Assembly: GCF_003333325.1 (NCBI RefSeq)
Contig: NZ_QOLC01000082.1
Coordinates: forward strand, 1 to 64,000
Direction of reading: 5' to 3'
Source of the DNA: Candidatus Ulvibacter alkanivorans
Lineage (GTDB): Bacteria > Bacteroidota > Bacteroidia > Flavobacteriales > Flavobacteriaceae
Length of the DNA: 64,000 bases
Part shown: one piece after another, positions 35,030 to 44,252 of the stretch
Numbering within the stretch: position 1 is the first letter of the stretch
Layout of the letters: each line of letters opens with the position of its first letter
The notes under the pieces: model-generated
Databases searched by the model: none
The model's input: only the letters and a program-made list of their open reading frames with translations
What the model was told of the DNA's origin: nothing
Position numbers and translations under genes: made by a program

Positions 35030-37234
35030 CTATTGATTTGTATTGGTGGTTACTTCTTCTTTAGTTTTGATCTTTATATCGGTCCCCAATCGCTGTAAGT
35101 AGGCGATGAGAGCGACAACTTCACGATTTCTCATTTCGACAAAGTCCAACCCGTTTTCTTCTGCATATTTTTTGTCGGCCTCATACGCGGTCACAAAGTC
35201 CGGATCTGTATACAGATTCTGTTCTATTTGAGCACCTTGTTCTAGCATCCATTGTTGTGCGCGTTCAATTTCTTCGGAAGTATAGGGCACACCTAAGGAG
35301 ACCATAGCTTCCATTTTAGCTTCCGTCATACTTTTATCTAACTCATCGGTAATAAGCCATTTATAAGACGGCATTATCGATCCAGATGACGTACTCTGAG
35401 GGTCGTAGAAGTGATTTAAATGCCAGTTATCACTGTATTTGCCTCCAACCCGGAACAGATCAGGGCCTGTGCGTTTACTACCCCATAAAAAGGGATGATC
35501 GTACACATACTCTCCCGATTTCGAATATTCACCATATCGTTCTACCTCACTTCTAAATGGTCGTACCATTTGTGAGTGACACGACACACAGCTTTCCCTA
35601 ATGTAGATATCCCTTCCTTCCAATTCCAATGGAGTATATGGCTTCACGGTAGAAATAACAGGCACATAATCATCTACCATTAAGGAAGGTATGATTTGTA
35701 CCATCCCACCAATTAAGATAGCGATGGTAGCATAAATCGTTAATTTTACCGGACGTCTTTCCAGCCAAGTGTGGTACCCTTCTTTGGCGGTACGTTTTTT
35801 AGTTACGCGTTGTAAGGGTGTCGCTTCAGCTAATTCATCACTTACCTTAGATCCTTGACGTACCGTTTTTACGATATTGTACAACATGATGAACGACCCT
35901 AGAATAAATAAGCTACCACCAATGGCACGCATCCAATACATTGGAATTATCTCATTAAGTGTTTCCATGAAATTTCCGTATGTAAGGGTCCCATCGGGGT
36001 TAAATTGTTTCCACATAGACGCCTGCACAAAGCCTGCAACATACATTGGCAACGCATACATAATAATACCTAGTGTCCCTACCCAAAAGTGGACATTGGC
36101 CAATTTAGTAGACCAGAGCTTGGTTTTGAATAGGCGTGGCACTAGCCAATAGATCATACCAAAAGTTAAGAATCCATTCCAGCCTAATGCACCAACGTGT
36201 ACGTGCGCAATAACCCAGTCGCTAAAGTGCGCAATTGCATTTACGTTTTTAAGAGACAACATTGGTCCTTCAAAAGTTGCCATACCATAACAAGTAATTG
36301 CAACCACCATAAACTTCAATACAGGATCGGTACGCACCTTATCCCACGCACCTCTTAGCGTAAGTAATCCGTTGATCATTCCTCCCCACGACGGCGCGAT
36401 AAGCATAATCGAAAATGCGACACCAAGATTTTGTGCCCAATCGGGTAAAGCAGAATATAGCAAATGGTGTGGTCCTGCCCAGATATAAATAAAAATTAAC
36501 GACCAAAAATGCACGATCGACAAGCGGTAAGAATATACCGGCCTGTTGGCTGCCTTAGGAACAAAATAATACATAAGCCCTAAGAAGGGTGTGGTGAGAA
36601 AGAATGCCACAGCATTATGACCGTACCACCACTGCACCAGCGCATCTTGTACTCCCGCATATACCGAATAGCTCTTAAGAGCACTTACAGGCAGTTCAAT
36701 ACTGTTTACGATATGTAAGACAGCAACAGTTACAAAGGTTCCCAGATAGAACCAAATAGCAACGTATAAATGACGCTGTCGTCTTTTAAGAATCGTCCCT
36801 ATTAAGTTAGCGCCAAAGGCCACCCAAATAACAGCAATTGCAATATCGAATGGCCATTCTAATTCGGCGTATTCCTTAGAAGTGGTATAGCCTAATGGAA
36901 GCGTAATAGCAGCCCCTACAATAATAGCTTGCCACCCCCAAAAGTTAAGATTGCTCAACCAATCCTTCCACATTCTAGCTTTGAGCAATCGCTGCGTAGA
37001 GTAATATACCCCAGCGAATATAGCGTTACCTACAAAAGCAAAGATCACCGCATTGGTATGCAAGGGACGCAATCGACCAAAACTTAGCCAAGAAATACCA
37101 TCGGTGAGGTTTGGAAATAAAAACATAAAAGCGAGCAATAGGCCCACGCTCATTCCAATGATGCCCCAAAATATGGTGGCATTCACAAACTTTTTAACGA
37201 TCTTATTGTCGTAGTAAAATTGTTCTGTTTGCAT
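35030..37234 (-). CDS. ccoN: cbb3-type cytochrome oxidase fused subunits I/II (CcoNO)
   Basis: A 734-aa fusion of the catalytic subunit CcoN (about 1-460, 12 helices) and the monohaem cytochrome c subunit CcoO (about 490-734). Candidate metal ligands are H60 (PLHTNA), H206 (YGHNAV), H256/H257 (GPHHLLY) and H344/H346 (AHVHVG). The CcoO part has a membrane anchor at about 500-520 and the haem motif C549-VS-C552-H553 followed by RPFRSEVERYG. It reduces O2 to water with high affinity and pumps protons. Fusion of N and O is usual in Bacteroidota. It is the second gene of the operon, after ccoS. Confidence 0.97.
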   Translation of the reverse strand: MQTEQFYYDNKIVKKFVNATIFWGIIGMSVGLLLAFMFLFPNLTDGISWLSFGRLRPLHTNAVIFAFVGNAIFAGVYYSTQRLLKARMWKDWLSNLNFWGWQAIIVGAAITLPLGYTTSKEYAELEWPFDIAIAVIWVAFGANLIGTILKRRQRHLYVAIWFYLGTFVTVAVLHIVNSIELPVSALKSYSVYAGVQDALVQWWYGHNAVAFFLTTPFLGLMYYFVPKAANRPVYSYRLSIVHFWSLIFIYIWAGPHHLLYSALPDWAQNLGVAFSIMLIAPSWGGMINGLLTLRGAWDKVRTDPVLKFMVVAITCYGMATFEGPMLSLKNVNAIAHFSDWVIAHVHVGALGWNGFLTFGMIYWLVPRLFKTKLWSTKLANVHFWVGTLGIIMYALPMYVAGFVQASMWKQFNPDGTLTYGNFMETLNEIIPMYWMRAIGGSLFILGSFIMLYNIVKTVRQGSKVSDELAEATPLQRVTKKRTAKEGYHTWLERRPVKLTIYATIAILIGGMVQIIPSLMVDDYVPVISTVKPYTPLELEGRDIYIRESCVSCHSQMVRPFRSEVERYGEYSKSGEYVYDHPFLWGSKRTGPDLFRVGGKYSDNWHLNHFYDPQSTSSGSIMPSYKWLITDELDKSMTEAKMEAMVSLGVPYTSEEIERAQQWMLEQGAQIEQNLYTDPDFVTAYEADKKYAEENGLDFVEMRNREVVALIAYLQRLGTDIKIKTKEEVTTNTNQ

Positions 37235-37243
37235 ATTCTATTA

Positions 37244-37444
37244 TTACTGGTTTAAATTTGTTTCGGTTGTTGTGGACTGCTTTTTATTGCTTGAATCTTG
37301 TACTAATTCATCTTCAAAAAGCATCCTTACAGATGGTGTATAAGTATCATCGTATTGTCCTTTTTTAACCGAAAAGACAAATGCAACAAAAAATATTATG
37401 GCGACGATCACACTAACCGTGATCAATAAATAAATGATACTCAT
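37244..37444 (-). CDS. ccoS: cbb3 oxidase maturation protein CcoS
   Basis: A 66-aa protein from the ATG at 37444 (MSIIYLLITVSVIVAIIFFVAFVFSVKKGQYDD). One membrane helix is followed by the KKGQYDD motif typical of CcoS (FixS), which is required for cofactor insertion into cbb3 oxidase. The frame is open to 37465, but that extension is unlikely and would run into the -7 box. It is the first gene of the cco operon behind the Fnr-like box at 37494-37505. Confidence 0.9.
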   Translation of the reverse strand: MSIIYLLITVSVIVAIIFFVAFVFSVKKGQYDDTYTPSVRMLFEDELVQDSSNKKQSTTTETNLNQ

Positions 37445-37462
37445 ACCTACCTGAATTCTCAA

Positions 37463-37505
37463 CAAAACTACTATGGGTCATTCGCCTAAAAGATGACTTT
37501 TGTCA
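37463..37505 (-). promoter_or_regulatory. Fnr-like box and -7 element of the cco operon
   Basis: The perfect palindrome TGACTTTTGTCA (37494-37505) has its centre 29.5 nt upstream, on the minus strand, of the perfect -7 element TAGTTTTG (37463-37470). Predicted start of transcription is near 37456, about 12 nt before ccoS. Confidence 0.8.
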
Positions 37506-37580
37506 GTTTTGATTTAATAATTACTTCTGTTTAAATTAATCCGTTAATTGCCCAACTTCTAAGCAACTAAATAACGATAC

Positions 37581-37826
37581 TTAGACGTACATATACAGTC
37601 CTACAAGCGCTAACGATTGCTTAACATGCACTAGCTCATCGGCAACTTTAACCTTAGAATTTGTTCTAACTAATTGCTCCAATCGGTGCGTTCTTTGGGT
37701 TAGTTGTTCATACTTATTTCTAAAATAGTTGCGCATTAAAGAGCATTCGCAGCAAGTATGCTGCATAGATATTTCTTTAAGCTTGTGGGCTTCAATTGAC
37801 AATCGTCCAGTTTCTTGCATCATCAT
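37581..37826 (-). CDS. 81-aa protein with CCxC motif downstream of the copper ATPase
   Basis: A soluble, helical 81-aa protein. HTCCECSLMRNYF lies at about residues 23-35, with a following helix (NKYEQLTQRTHRLEQLV) likely to form a coiled coil. The start lies 3 nt past the ATPase stop, so it is cotranscribed. The three clustered cysteines plus His suit metal binding, and the partner gene suggests copper, but I recognise no family. Confidence 0.6.
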   Translation of the reverse strand: MMMQETGRLSIEAHKLKEISMQHTCCECSLMRNYFRNKYEQLTQRTHRLEQLVRTNSKVKVADELVHVKQSLALVGLYMYV

Positions 37827-37828
37827 AT

Positions 37829-40228
37829 CTAAGTCTGATTTAGTGTTAATTTTTTTCCAATTATGTGTGTTATTACGGTGGTGAACACCACTATACTTAT
37901 TGAGCTTAATGGCATTAAAATAGCTGCTACCACAGGGGCAAGGTTTCCCGTGACTGCAAACCCCAATCCAATCAAGTTGTAAAACAATGAAAACAGAAAG
38001 GCGTATTTAATGGTCTTGGTGCCCTTTCGAGCGAGGCTTAGAAAGGTAGGGATCGACCTAAAGCGACTGGCGTCAAGAATTCCATCGCAAGCCGGTGAAA
38101 ATACATTGACATTTTCGGAGACTGAAATCCCAACATTACTTTGCGCCAATGCGCCCGCATCGTTAAGTCCATCGCCAACCATTAACACCTTTTTACCACT
38201 AGCTTGTAACTGCTCGATATACCTCAGCTTATCGGAAGGGGATTGATTGAAATACAGCTTCGTACCCGATGGTGCTATATTAGTTAAGTGTGCTCGTTCA
38301 CCATCGTTATCACCCGATAGGATCACTATTTCGGCTGTAGATCGAAGATTATTGAATACCGCTTCAACACCGGAGCGATACTCGGTATAAAACAAATAAC
38401 AACCGCGATAGCCTTTATCGGTACTAATATGAACCGCGGTTTTTTCCGAAGAAACAATACTCTTAGCCTCAGAAGTCACAAAATCCAACGAGCCAATTTT
38501 AATTTGCCTATTCTTTAGGGTTCCTGTCATCCCATATCCAACAGCTTCAGAAAAATCATCTAACGTTTCAATGTTGTTCTTGTCCAATAATGCATACAAT
38601 GATCTACTTAATGGATGATTGGAAGCACGCAGTGTACTGGTTAGCAATAATTTTTCAGCATTCGTTAGCGCGATTCCCTCATAAGTGATCACATTTTTGG
38701 TATTTGTAGTGAGTGTGCCAGTTTTATCGAATACAACCGTATCTATGTGAGCCATTTGCTCGATTACCGAAGAATCCTTTATATACAGTTTGTGTTTACC
38801 AAATATGCGCAGCAGGTTGCCCAAAGTAAACGGTGCTGCCAAGGCAATAGCACACGGACAGGCTACTATAAGAACTGCAGTAAATACGGTAAGTGCCATT
38901 GAAGCATCCACAAATAGCCAATAAACAGTGGCTACTAAAGCGATGAGCAATAATGATACAGTAAATCGTTTGCTAATACCATCGGTTAGGTTTTCAAACG
39001 ATGTTTGTTTGTTTTTGCTAAACACCTCATTAGACCATAGTTGGGTGAGGTAACTTTGTGCGACAGGTTTTAAGACCTCGACTTCTATTAGACCGGCCTG
39101 TTGCCGTCCACCTGCATAGAGTTTTTCTCCAGATTGCTTGACAATAGGCTCGGCCTCCCCCGTAACAAAACTATAATCTATAAGTGCCGAACCTGACACT
39201 AGAATCCCATCGACAGGCAACAATTCACCGTTCCGAATAAGGATATGATCCCCTTTATTTATTTCTTGAACCTGAGTTTGTTCTTCTTTGTTGTCGCCAA
39301 ATTCATTTCTTACTATTCTTGTAACTGCAATTGGAAAATACGACTTATAATCACGTTCGAACGATAAGAAAGCGTAGGTTTTCTGCTGAAAGAACTTTCC
39401 TAACAATAAAAAGAAGACCAGACCTGCTAAACTATCGAGAAAACCGGTGCCCAAGTCCATGATGATTTCAACAGCAGATCTTAGAAATAACACAGCCACT
39501 CCAATGGCAATTGGCACGTCGATATTAAGCATCTTAGAGCGAATTCCTTTATAGGCCGAAATAAAATAATCTTGTGCAGAGTAGCACACAACAGGTACCG
39601 CAAAAGCGAACATTAGCCAGCGAAACAAATGTTTAAAACGATCCAACCAAAATTCGTTTACTTCAAAATATTCCGGAAACGACAAGAACATAATGTTTCC
39701 AAATGCAAAACCGGCAACGCCTAACTTATACAATAAACTTCGGTCTGTTTCAGCGGTTTGCTTATTAGCATCATCTAAAGAAATATACGGTTCGTAGCCT
39801 ATTCGGGCTAACAATTCTACCAGTTCACGTAAACAAATTTCTTGATTCGCATAAGTGATGCGTACTGTTTTCTTCGGAAAGTTTACTTGTGCTGATTTAA
39901 CAGCCGGATTTAGCTTATTGATATTTTCTAATACCCAAATGCAAGAGCTACAGTGAATTGTTGGTATTAGTAAGGAAACCACTTGGACTCCCTGTGCATC
40001 GAACTCTATAAGACTAGCTACAATCTGTTCATTTTCAAGAAAATCGAATTTTCCTTCGTTCGAAACAGGCGAGATGCCCGGCGTGCGTTCCATTTCGTAA
40101 TAGTAAGACAGGTCATTGTCGTTTAGAATATCGAAAACAGTCTTACAACCGTAACAACAAAACGATTTTTGTTGATGTTCCACCACTATTGCAGTACATG
40201 GATCACCACAATGGAAACATGTGGACAT
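37829..40228 (-). CDS. ccoI: copper-translocating P1B-type ATPase (CcoI/FixI type)
   Basis: A 799-aa P-type ATPase. It starts with a Cys-rich segment (CFHCGDPC...FCCYGCKTVF, 4-32), then an HMA domain with C93-SS-C96, eight membrane helices, TGEAEP (356-361), the CPC transport motif (457-459, ACPCAIALA), phosphorylation motif DKTGT (501-505) and GDGLND near the C-terminus. The N-terminal zinc-ribbon-like segment is typical of CcoI/FixI, which delivers copper for cbb3 oxidase assembly; NosZ, also encoded here, needs periplasmic copper too. It has its own Fnr-like box (40291-40302) and is followed by the 81-aa gene. Confidence 0.95.
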   Translation of the reverse strand: MSTCFHCGDPCTAIVVEHQQKSFCCYGCKTVFDILNDNDLSYYYEMERTPGISPVSNEGKFDFLENEQIVASLIEFDAQGVQVVSLLIPTIHCSSCIWVLENINKLNPAVKSAQVNFPKKTVRITYANQEICLRELVELLARIGYEPYISLDDANKQTAETDRSLLYKLGVAGFAFGNIMFLSFPEYFEVNEFWLDRFKHLFRWLMFAFAVPVVCYSAQDYFISAYKGIRSKMLNIDVPIAIGVAVLFLRSAVEIIMDLGTGFLDSLAGLVFFLLLGKFFQQKTYAFLSFERDYKSYFPIAVTRIVRNEFGDNKEEQTQVQEINKGDHILIRNGELLPVDGILVSGSALIDYSFVTGEAEPIVKQSGEKLYAGGRQQAGLIEVEVLKPVAQSYLTQLWSNEVFSKNKQTSFENLTDGISKRFTVSLLLIALVATVYWLFVDASMALTVFTAVLIVACPCAIALAAPFTLGNLLRIFGKHKLYIKDSSVIEQMAHIDTVVFDKTGTLTTNTKNVITYEGIALTNAEKLLLTSTLRASNHPLSRSLYALLDKNNIETLDDFSEAVGYGMTGTLKNRQIKIGSLDFVTSEAKSIVSSEKTAVHISTDKGYRGCYLFYTEYRSGVEAVFNNLRSTAEIVILSGDNDGERAHLTNIAPSGTKLYFNQSPSDKLRYIEQLQASGKKVLMVGDGLNDAGALAQSNVGISVSENVNVFSPACDGILDASRFRSIPTFLSLARKGTKTIKYAFLFSLFYNLIGLGFAVTGNLAPVVAAILMPLSSISIVVFTTVITHIIGKKLTLNQT

Positions 40229-40259
40229 ACCTATCTAAATTTGCTCATTATACCTGAAG

Positions 40260-40302
40260 CAAAAGTAGTTGGCGACATTAGGGTAAAAAATGACTTTTGT
40301 TA
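40260..40302 (-). promoter_or_regulatory. Fnr-like box and -7 element of the copper ATPase gene
   Basis: TGACTTTTGTTA (40291-40302, one mismatch to the palindrome) has its centre 29.5 nt from the perfect minus-strand -7 element TACTTTTG (40260-40267). No matching -7 box stands at that distance on the plus strand, so the box serves the ATPase gene. Confidence 0.75.
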
Positions 40303-40348
40303 GTCTATTGATTATTTGTGATTCTCTTAATACAAATTATCGCTATAA

Positions 40349-40606
40349 ATGCTTAATTTAAAAGCAAAACAGCTCATGAAACTTTCTGGGGTATCACTAT
40401 TGTACATAACAACCTTTCTGCTAATAACGGTTGTTATTTTTGTGTGGATGGACCTGGGCTTTAACTGGGTTTTCTACACCATTTGTATTGGGCAGTTGGT
40501 ATTAGTGGTTACTGTTATTCAAATTCTGAAGGATGATTATACCACGACCAAGACCTTCGAAGATTTTTATGAAGATCATCCAATAGGAAATATCAAAAAT
40601 CAATAG
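40349..40606 (+). CDS. 85-aa two-helix membrane protein
   Basis: A small protein with two hydrophobic helices (about 14-34 and 41-61) and an acidic cytoplasmic tail (DDYTTTKTFEDFYEDHPI). It lies between the copper ATPase and the fnr-like gene and is divergent from the former. No family recognised. It could be cotranscribed with the regulator 45 bp downstream, although that gene seems to have its own -7 box. Confidence 0.6.
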   Translation: MLNLKAKQLMKLSGVSLLYITTFLLITVVIFVWMDLGFNWVFYTICIGQLVLVVTVIQILKDDYTTTKTFEDFYEDHPIGNIKNQ

Positions 40607-40634
40607 TAAAAAAATTTGTCTTATAAATATTAAT

Positions 40635-40642
40635 TACCTTTG
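40635..40642 (+). promoter_or_regulatory. -7 element of the crp/fnr gene
   Basis: A perfect TACCTTTG lies only 8 nt before the ATG at 40651, with a -33-like TTTG at 40615-40618 (16-nt spacer, slightly short). If it is used, the transcript would be nearly leaderless. Confidence 0.5.
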
Positions 40643-40650
40643 CCTTCGGT

Positions 40651-41352
40651 ATGAGCAAACACGAAAATAGTCGATGTGAAAATTGCATTATTCGACAAAT
40701 GAACAGCTTCAAAGCGTTGAAGAAAGAGGAGCTTAAGCAGATGTCGGATAGTAAAGAAACAAAGGTCATCAAAAAAGGAGAAGCTATCTTTCGAGAAGGA
40801 GAGCGTCTTAACGGCGTGTTTTGTGTGCGAAATGGGATAAGTAAACTATCTAAGATGAGTGATAACGGTAGAGACCAGATAGTTAAAATCGCTACCAAGG
40901 GAGAAGTATTAGGGCAGCGTTCTGTAATTGCTTCGGAAGCCACGAATCTAAGTGCAACTGCACTTGAAGATATGGAGGTTTGTTTTATACCAAAAACTCA
41001 TATAGAAGAAAGCCTGCAAAATAACGCAACATTTACCAATGCCGTGCTTAAGCACATGGCACAGGATCTAAAATTTGCCGACGATGTTATCGTAAATATG
41101 GCGCAAAAGAGCGTAAAGCAACGATTAGCAGAAGTGTTACTGTACTTAGACGAGCATTTTGGTCAAGACGAAGACGGCTTCTTATACTTACAGCTAAGTC
41201 GAGCCGACATCGCCGATGTAGTTGGCACAGCCACCGAATTATTAATTCGAACATTGACCAAATTAAAAAAAGAGGAAATTGTTCACACCAGTGGTAAACG
41301 TATTAAATTGATCGACAAAAAAGCACTCTACAATATCGTTGAGGGTCTTTAG
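40651..41352 (+). CDS. Crp/Fnr-family regulator, probable oxygen/redox activator
   Basis: A 233-aa protein with a cyclic-nucleotide-binding-like beta-barrel (about 20-130), dimerisation helix (about 130-160) and Crp-type winged helix (about 175-230, LSRADIADVVGTATELLIRTLTKLKKE). Cysteines are C9, C12 (RCENC), C58 and C111. C9-x2-C12 plus C111 recall the cluster ligands of E. coli FNR, though FNR's third N-terminal Cys is not matched and C58 would have to substitute. The recognition helix has E196 and R200, as in FNR, but Ile replaces the Ser of the ExxSR motif. It is the most likely activator at the six TGAC-N4-GTCA boxes in this window, by inference. Confidence 0.9.
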   Translation: MSKHENSRCENCIIRQMNSFKALKKEELKQMSDSKETKVIKKGEAIFREGERLNGVFCVRNGISKLSKMSDNGRDQIVKIATKGEVLGQRSVIASEATNLSATALEDMEVCFIPKTHIEESLQNNATFTNAVLKHMAQDLKFADDVIVNMAQKSVKQRLAEVLLYLDEHFGQDEDGFLYLQLSRADIADVVGTATELLIRTLTKLKKEEIVHTSGKRIKLIDKKALYNIVEGL

Positions 41353-41396
41353 CTACTTTCACCAAACACAAAGTTTTAAAAACTCCTCACTTCAGC

Positions 41397-42674
41397 TTAG
41401 AATTGTAAGCCTCCAAATCGTTTAAATGCATCTTCAGAGAGTTGCTCTCTAAAGTCGGGATGCGCAATGTCTATAAGCGCTTTCGCACGTTGTTTTAAAT
41501 TTTTCCCAAAGAGGTTGGCAACACCATATTCGGTCACAACATAGTGTACATGTGCTCTGGTCGTTGTTACTCCGGCACCTTGATTCAAGAATGGAGTAAT
41601 CTTGGAAATCCCTTTTGCTGTAGTGGAAGTCATGGCAAAAATAGGCTTCCCTCCCTTAGATAAAGAAGCGCCACGTATAAAATCCATCTGACCTCCTACC
41701 CCGCTGTATTGTCGACCGCCAATAGTATCTGCACAAACTTGTCCTGTTAGGTCTATCTCAATAGCACTATTAATAGCAGTCACTTTGGGATTTCTTCGAA
41801 TAATAGCAGTATCGTTGGTATAAGCAGCCTCTTTAAAATGAACAATTGGATTATCATCTACAAAATCGTATAATTCTTGACTCCCAATAGCGAAACAGGT
41901 TACAATCTTTCCATGTTTTACAATTTTATGCTCGCCGGTAATAACACCTTTTTGGACCAACGGTAGTATACCGTCCGAGAACATCTCGGTATGAATTCCT
42001 AATCCCTTATGGTCCCTAAGATTGGCTAATACCGCATTCGGAATATTACCAATTCCCATTTGCAGTGTAGCTCCGTTATCTATCAAATTTGCGACGTTCT
42101 TTCCTATTTGTTTTTCTGTTTCTGAAAGTGGATTGGTTTCGGTCACCTTCATTTTTACATCGCAATGTACCGCTATATCGATCTTAGAACTGTGAATAAT
42201 GCCATCGCCATGAGTCCTCGGTATATTGGGGTTCACTTGCGCAATGATGCGCTTAGCTTTTTCTACAGCCGGTAGGGTGATGTCCACCGAAGTCCCTAAA
42301 GAACAGTACCCATGGGCATCAGGCTCGGACACCTGAATAAAAGCCGCATCCAATGGAAGTATGTCTTGACGAAAAAGATGATGGATCTCGCTTAAAAAAA
42401 TGGGCATATAATCTCCATTCGATCCATTAACCGAACTGCGAATATTACTACCCACAAAGAAACTGTTCACTTTAAACGATTTGTTATAAGGCGCTTGTGT
42501 ATAACGAGCATTTCCTTCGGTATGGGCTTGACATATTTCTACCTGCTCCAATTCTTTATAACGTTCGCAAAGGGCATTTATTAAAAGTACGGGTGTCATT
42601 GCAGCACCTTGAAAAAAAATGCGGTCTCCAGATTGTATGTTTTGCACTGCCTCTTTAATATCTGTATATCTCAT
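41397..42674 (-). CDS. acetyl-CoA hydrolase/CoA-transferase family protein
   Basis: A 425-aa CoA-transferase of the acetyl-CoA hydrolase/4-hydroxybutyrate CoA-transferase group. Both domains are present: N-terminal IFFQGAAMTPVLLINAL, central GIGNIPNAVL and the catalytic Glu in IHTEMFSDGILPL (about residue 203), and the C-terminal GGRQYSGVGGQMDFIRGASLSKGGKPIFA. It moves CoA between acetate and other acyl groups, so it may allow acetate excretion or acyl-CoA recycling under oxygen limitation; exact substrate is unknown. The PdxH-like gene lies 7 bp upstream on the same strand. Confidence 0.9.
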   Translation of the reverse strand: MRYTDIKEAVQNIQSGDRIFFQGAAMTPVLLINALCERYKELEQVEICQAHTEGNARYTQAPYNKSFKVNSFFVGSNIRSSVNGSNGDYMPIFLSEIHHLFRQDILPLDAAFIQVSEPDAHGYCSLGTSVDITLPAVEKAKRIIAQVNPNIPRTHGDGIIHSSKIDIAVHCDVKMKVTETNPLSETEKQIGKNVANLIDNGATLQMGIGNIPNAVLANLRDHKGLGIHTEMFSDGILPLVQKGVITGEHKIVKHGKIVTCFAIGSQELYDFVDDNPIVHFKEAAYTNDTAIIRRNPKVTAINSAIEIDLTGQVCADTIGGRQYSGVGGQMDFIRGASLSKGGKPIFAMTSTTAKGISKITPFLNQGAGVTTTRAHVHYVVTEYGVANLFGKNLKQRAKALIDIAHPDFREQLSEDAFKRFGGLQF

Positions 42675-42681
42675 AGTTGGA

Positions 42682-43281
42682 TTAAAATGTATTCGTGTTA
42701 TAATTAATTTGTAAATCCCAATCGTATTCGTTTATTAGATGGTATTTGTATGTCTTTGTATAGGTTTCAAATTTTTCAGTAAAAACAAGAGAAGAAGGTC
42801 GTACAAGATATCCACCCCAAAATTTGGGTCGCGGAATTTCCTCTGTTGCATCAAATTTTTTCACAGTGTTTTCAAATTGAAGCTCTAAAGCTTTTCTGGA
42901 AATAACTTCACTGCTTTGCCTCGAAGCCCATGCTCCTATTTGACTCGCTCTTGGTCGTAAAGCAAAATAAGCATCCGATACCGATTCATCTAATCTCAAG
43001 GCCGTTGCGGAAATTTGAACCCTTCGGTGGGAGTTCACCCAATTAAACAACATCCCTACCGCCGAATTTGCCGCAATAGCCTTGGCTTTCTCACTGTTGT
43101 AATTGGTGTAAAAAATAAAACCCTCCCAAGTGTATTTTTTAAGCAGTACCATGCGGTTTCTTGGATAGCCATCTTCACCTATGGTGGCAAGCCACATCGC
43201 ATTGGGTTCTCTCTCATCAAAACTCCGGTCGGCTTCGAAAAACCAACGGTGAAAATGTTGCATTGGGTTGTGTTCGGTCAT
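42682..43281 (-). CDS. PdxH-like flavin oxidase paralogue lacking terminal PLP-binding segments
   Basis: A 199-aa protein of the pyridoxamine-phosphate-oxidase fold. FMN-site blocks are conserved: RNRMVLLKKYTWEGFIFYTNY, SEKAKAIAANS, RRVQISATA and YFALRPRASQIGAWASRQSS. Compared with E. coli PdxH, however, the N-terminal RxxY substrate segment is missing, and the C-terminal signature (EFWQG...RLHDR...RLAP) is replaced by an equally long unrelated stretch (VFTEKFETYTKTYKYHLI, then DWDLQINYN). The frame is intact, so this is divergence, not an obvious frameshift. It probably does not oxidise PNP/PMP and may act on another substrate. It forms a unit with the CoA-transferase gene. Confidence 0.8.
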   Translation of the reverse strand: MTEHNPMQHFHRWFFEADRSFDEREPNAMWLATIGEDGYPRNRMVLLKKYTWEGFIFYTNYNSEKAKAIAANSAVGMLFNWVNSHRRVQISATALRLDESVSDAYFALRPRASQIGAWASRQSSEVISRKALELQFENTVKKFDATEEIPRPKFWGGYLVRPSSLVFTEKFETYTKTYKYHLINEYDWDLQINYNTNTF

Positions 43282-43388
43282 AGTCTTTGTGTTGATCGAT
43301 ACCGATAAACGTTGACGATGTATGCTAGTATCATGCTACCCGTTTTCAGAATAAAACAGAATTCACGTAAAGGTTTTGTTGCTATTCA

Positions 43389-44228
43389 CTAAATTTTAAA
43401 GGTGACCACAGGGAGAATGGAATGATTGGCGATATCTTCAGAAATACTGCCTTTTAACAAATGGGCAAGTCCTTTTCGTCCGTGTGTTGGTATTGCAATA
43501 ATATCGGCATCTATTAATTGGCTATACGAGAAAATACCTTCTTCCACGCTGTAGTCGCTAATAACCGTAACATCTCGTACACGCTCGGTTGGATTTGAAT
43601 ATCCTGCGCCTTCAAAAAAATGGAAAAGTATGGCATCGATCTCTTGACTACTCTTAAAGTTTCTACCGGGTGTATTTACGTAAACAAGATTCATTCTTGC
43701 CTCAAAGCGATTAAAAAAGTCTTTGGCATTTTTATAGGCTTCGATGTTTTCTTCGGAAAAATTGGAAGCGAATACGCCGGAGTCCATATTAAAATTCGAT
43801 ATAAATTGTTTGATCACCAACACAGGCACTTCCGAAGAACGTACAACCTTTTCGGTATTAGACCCTATCAACACCTCTTCTAATCCACTACTGCCGTGTG
43901 AACTCATCACAATTAAGCTTGCATTATGCTCTTTTGCAACGTCATTAATCTCGCTAAAGTTGCGGTATTTCTTGACCGCTTGACTCACCGATACGTCACT
44001 TAGGTACGGCTTGTCTAAAAATTCGGCGAATTGTTTTTCTGCGAGTTTTACATAATACACAGATTCTAATGCTGAATTTGCTTGTGCTTTGGTTAACAAT
44101 CCGTCGGTAATTCCTGCCATATGGATCACAAGAATAGCGGCATTGTTCTTTTTGGCGATACACGCCGCTGTGCGTAAAGCATTTTCAGAATGCAATGAAA
44201 AATCGGTTGGAACTACTATTGTTTTCAT
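43389..44228 (-). CDS. tandem-domain universal stress protein
   Basis: A 279-aa protein with two UspA domains (about 1-140 and 148-279). The first carries the ATP-binding-type signature SSHGSSGLEEVLIGSNTEKVVRSSEVPVLVIK; the second ends in THGRKGLAHLLKGSISEDIANHSILPVVTF. Such proteins respond to stress and growth arrest and are often induced by low oxygen. Here an Fnr-like box (44284-44295) with a perfect -7 element (44253-44260) supports that. Confidence 0.95.
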   Translation of the reverse strand: MKTIVVPTDFSLHSENALRTAACIAKKNNAAILVIHMAGITDGLLTKAQANSALESVYYVKLAEKQFAEFLDKPYLSDVSVSQAVKKYRNFSEINDVAKEHNASLIVMSSHGSSGLEEVLIGSNTEKVVRSSEVPVLVIKQFISNFNMDSGVFASNFSEENIEAYKNAKDFFNRFEARMNLVYVNTPGRNFKSSQEIDAILFHFFEGAGYSNPTERVRDVTVISDYSVEEGIFSYSQLIDADIIAIPTHGRKGLAHLLKGSISEDIANHSILPVVTFKI

Positions 44229-44252
44229 AAATATATCGGTTTAAGTATAGCA

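Noticed and set aside
42682..43281. A frameshift as the cause of the missing PdxH C-terminus
   Set aside because: The altered segment keeps the expected length and resumes family-like residues (EYDWDLQ) in the same frame, so divergence is the better explanation.
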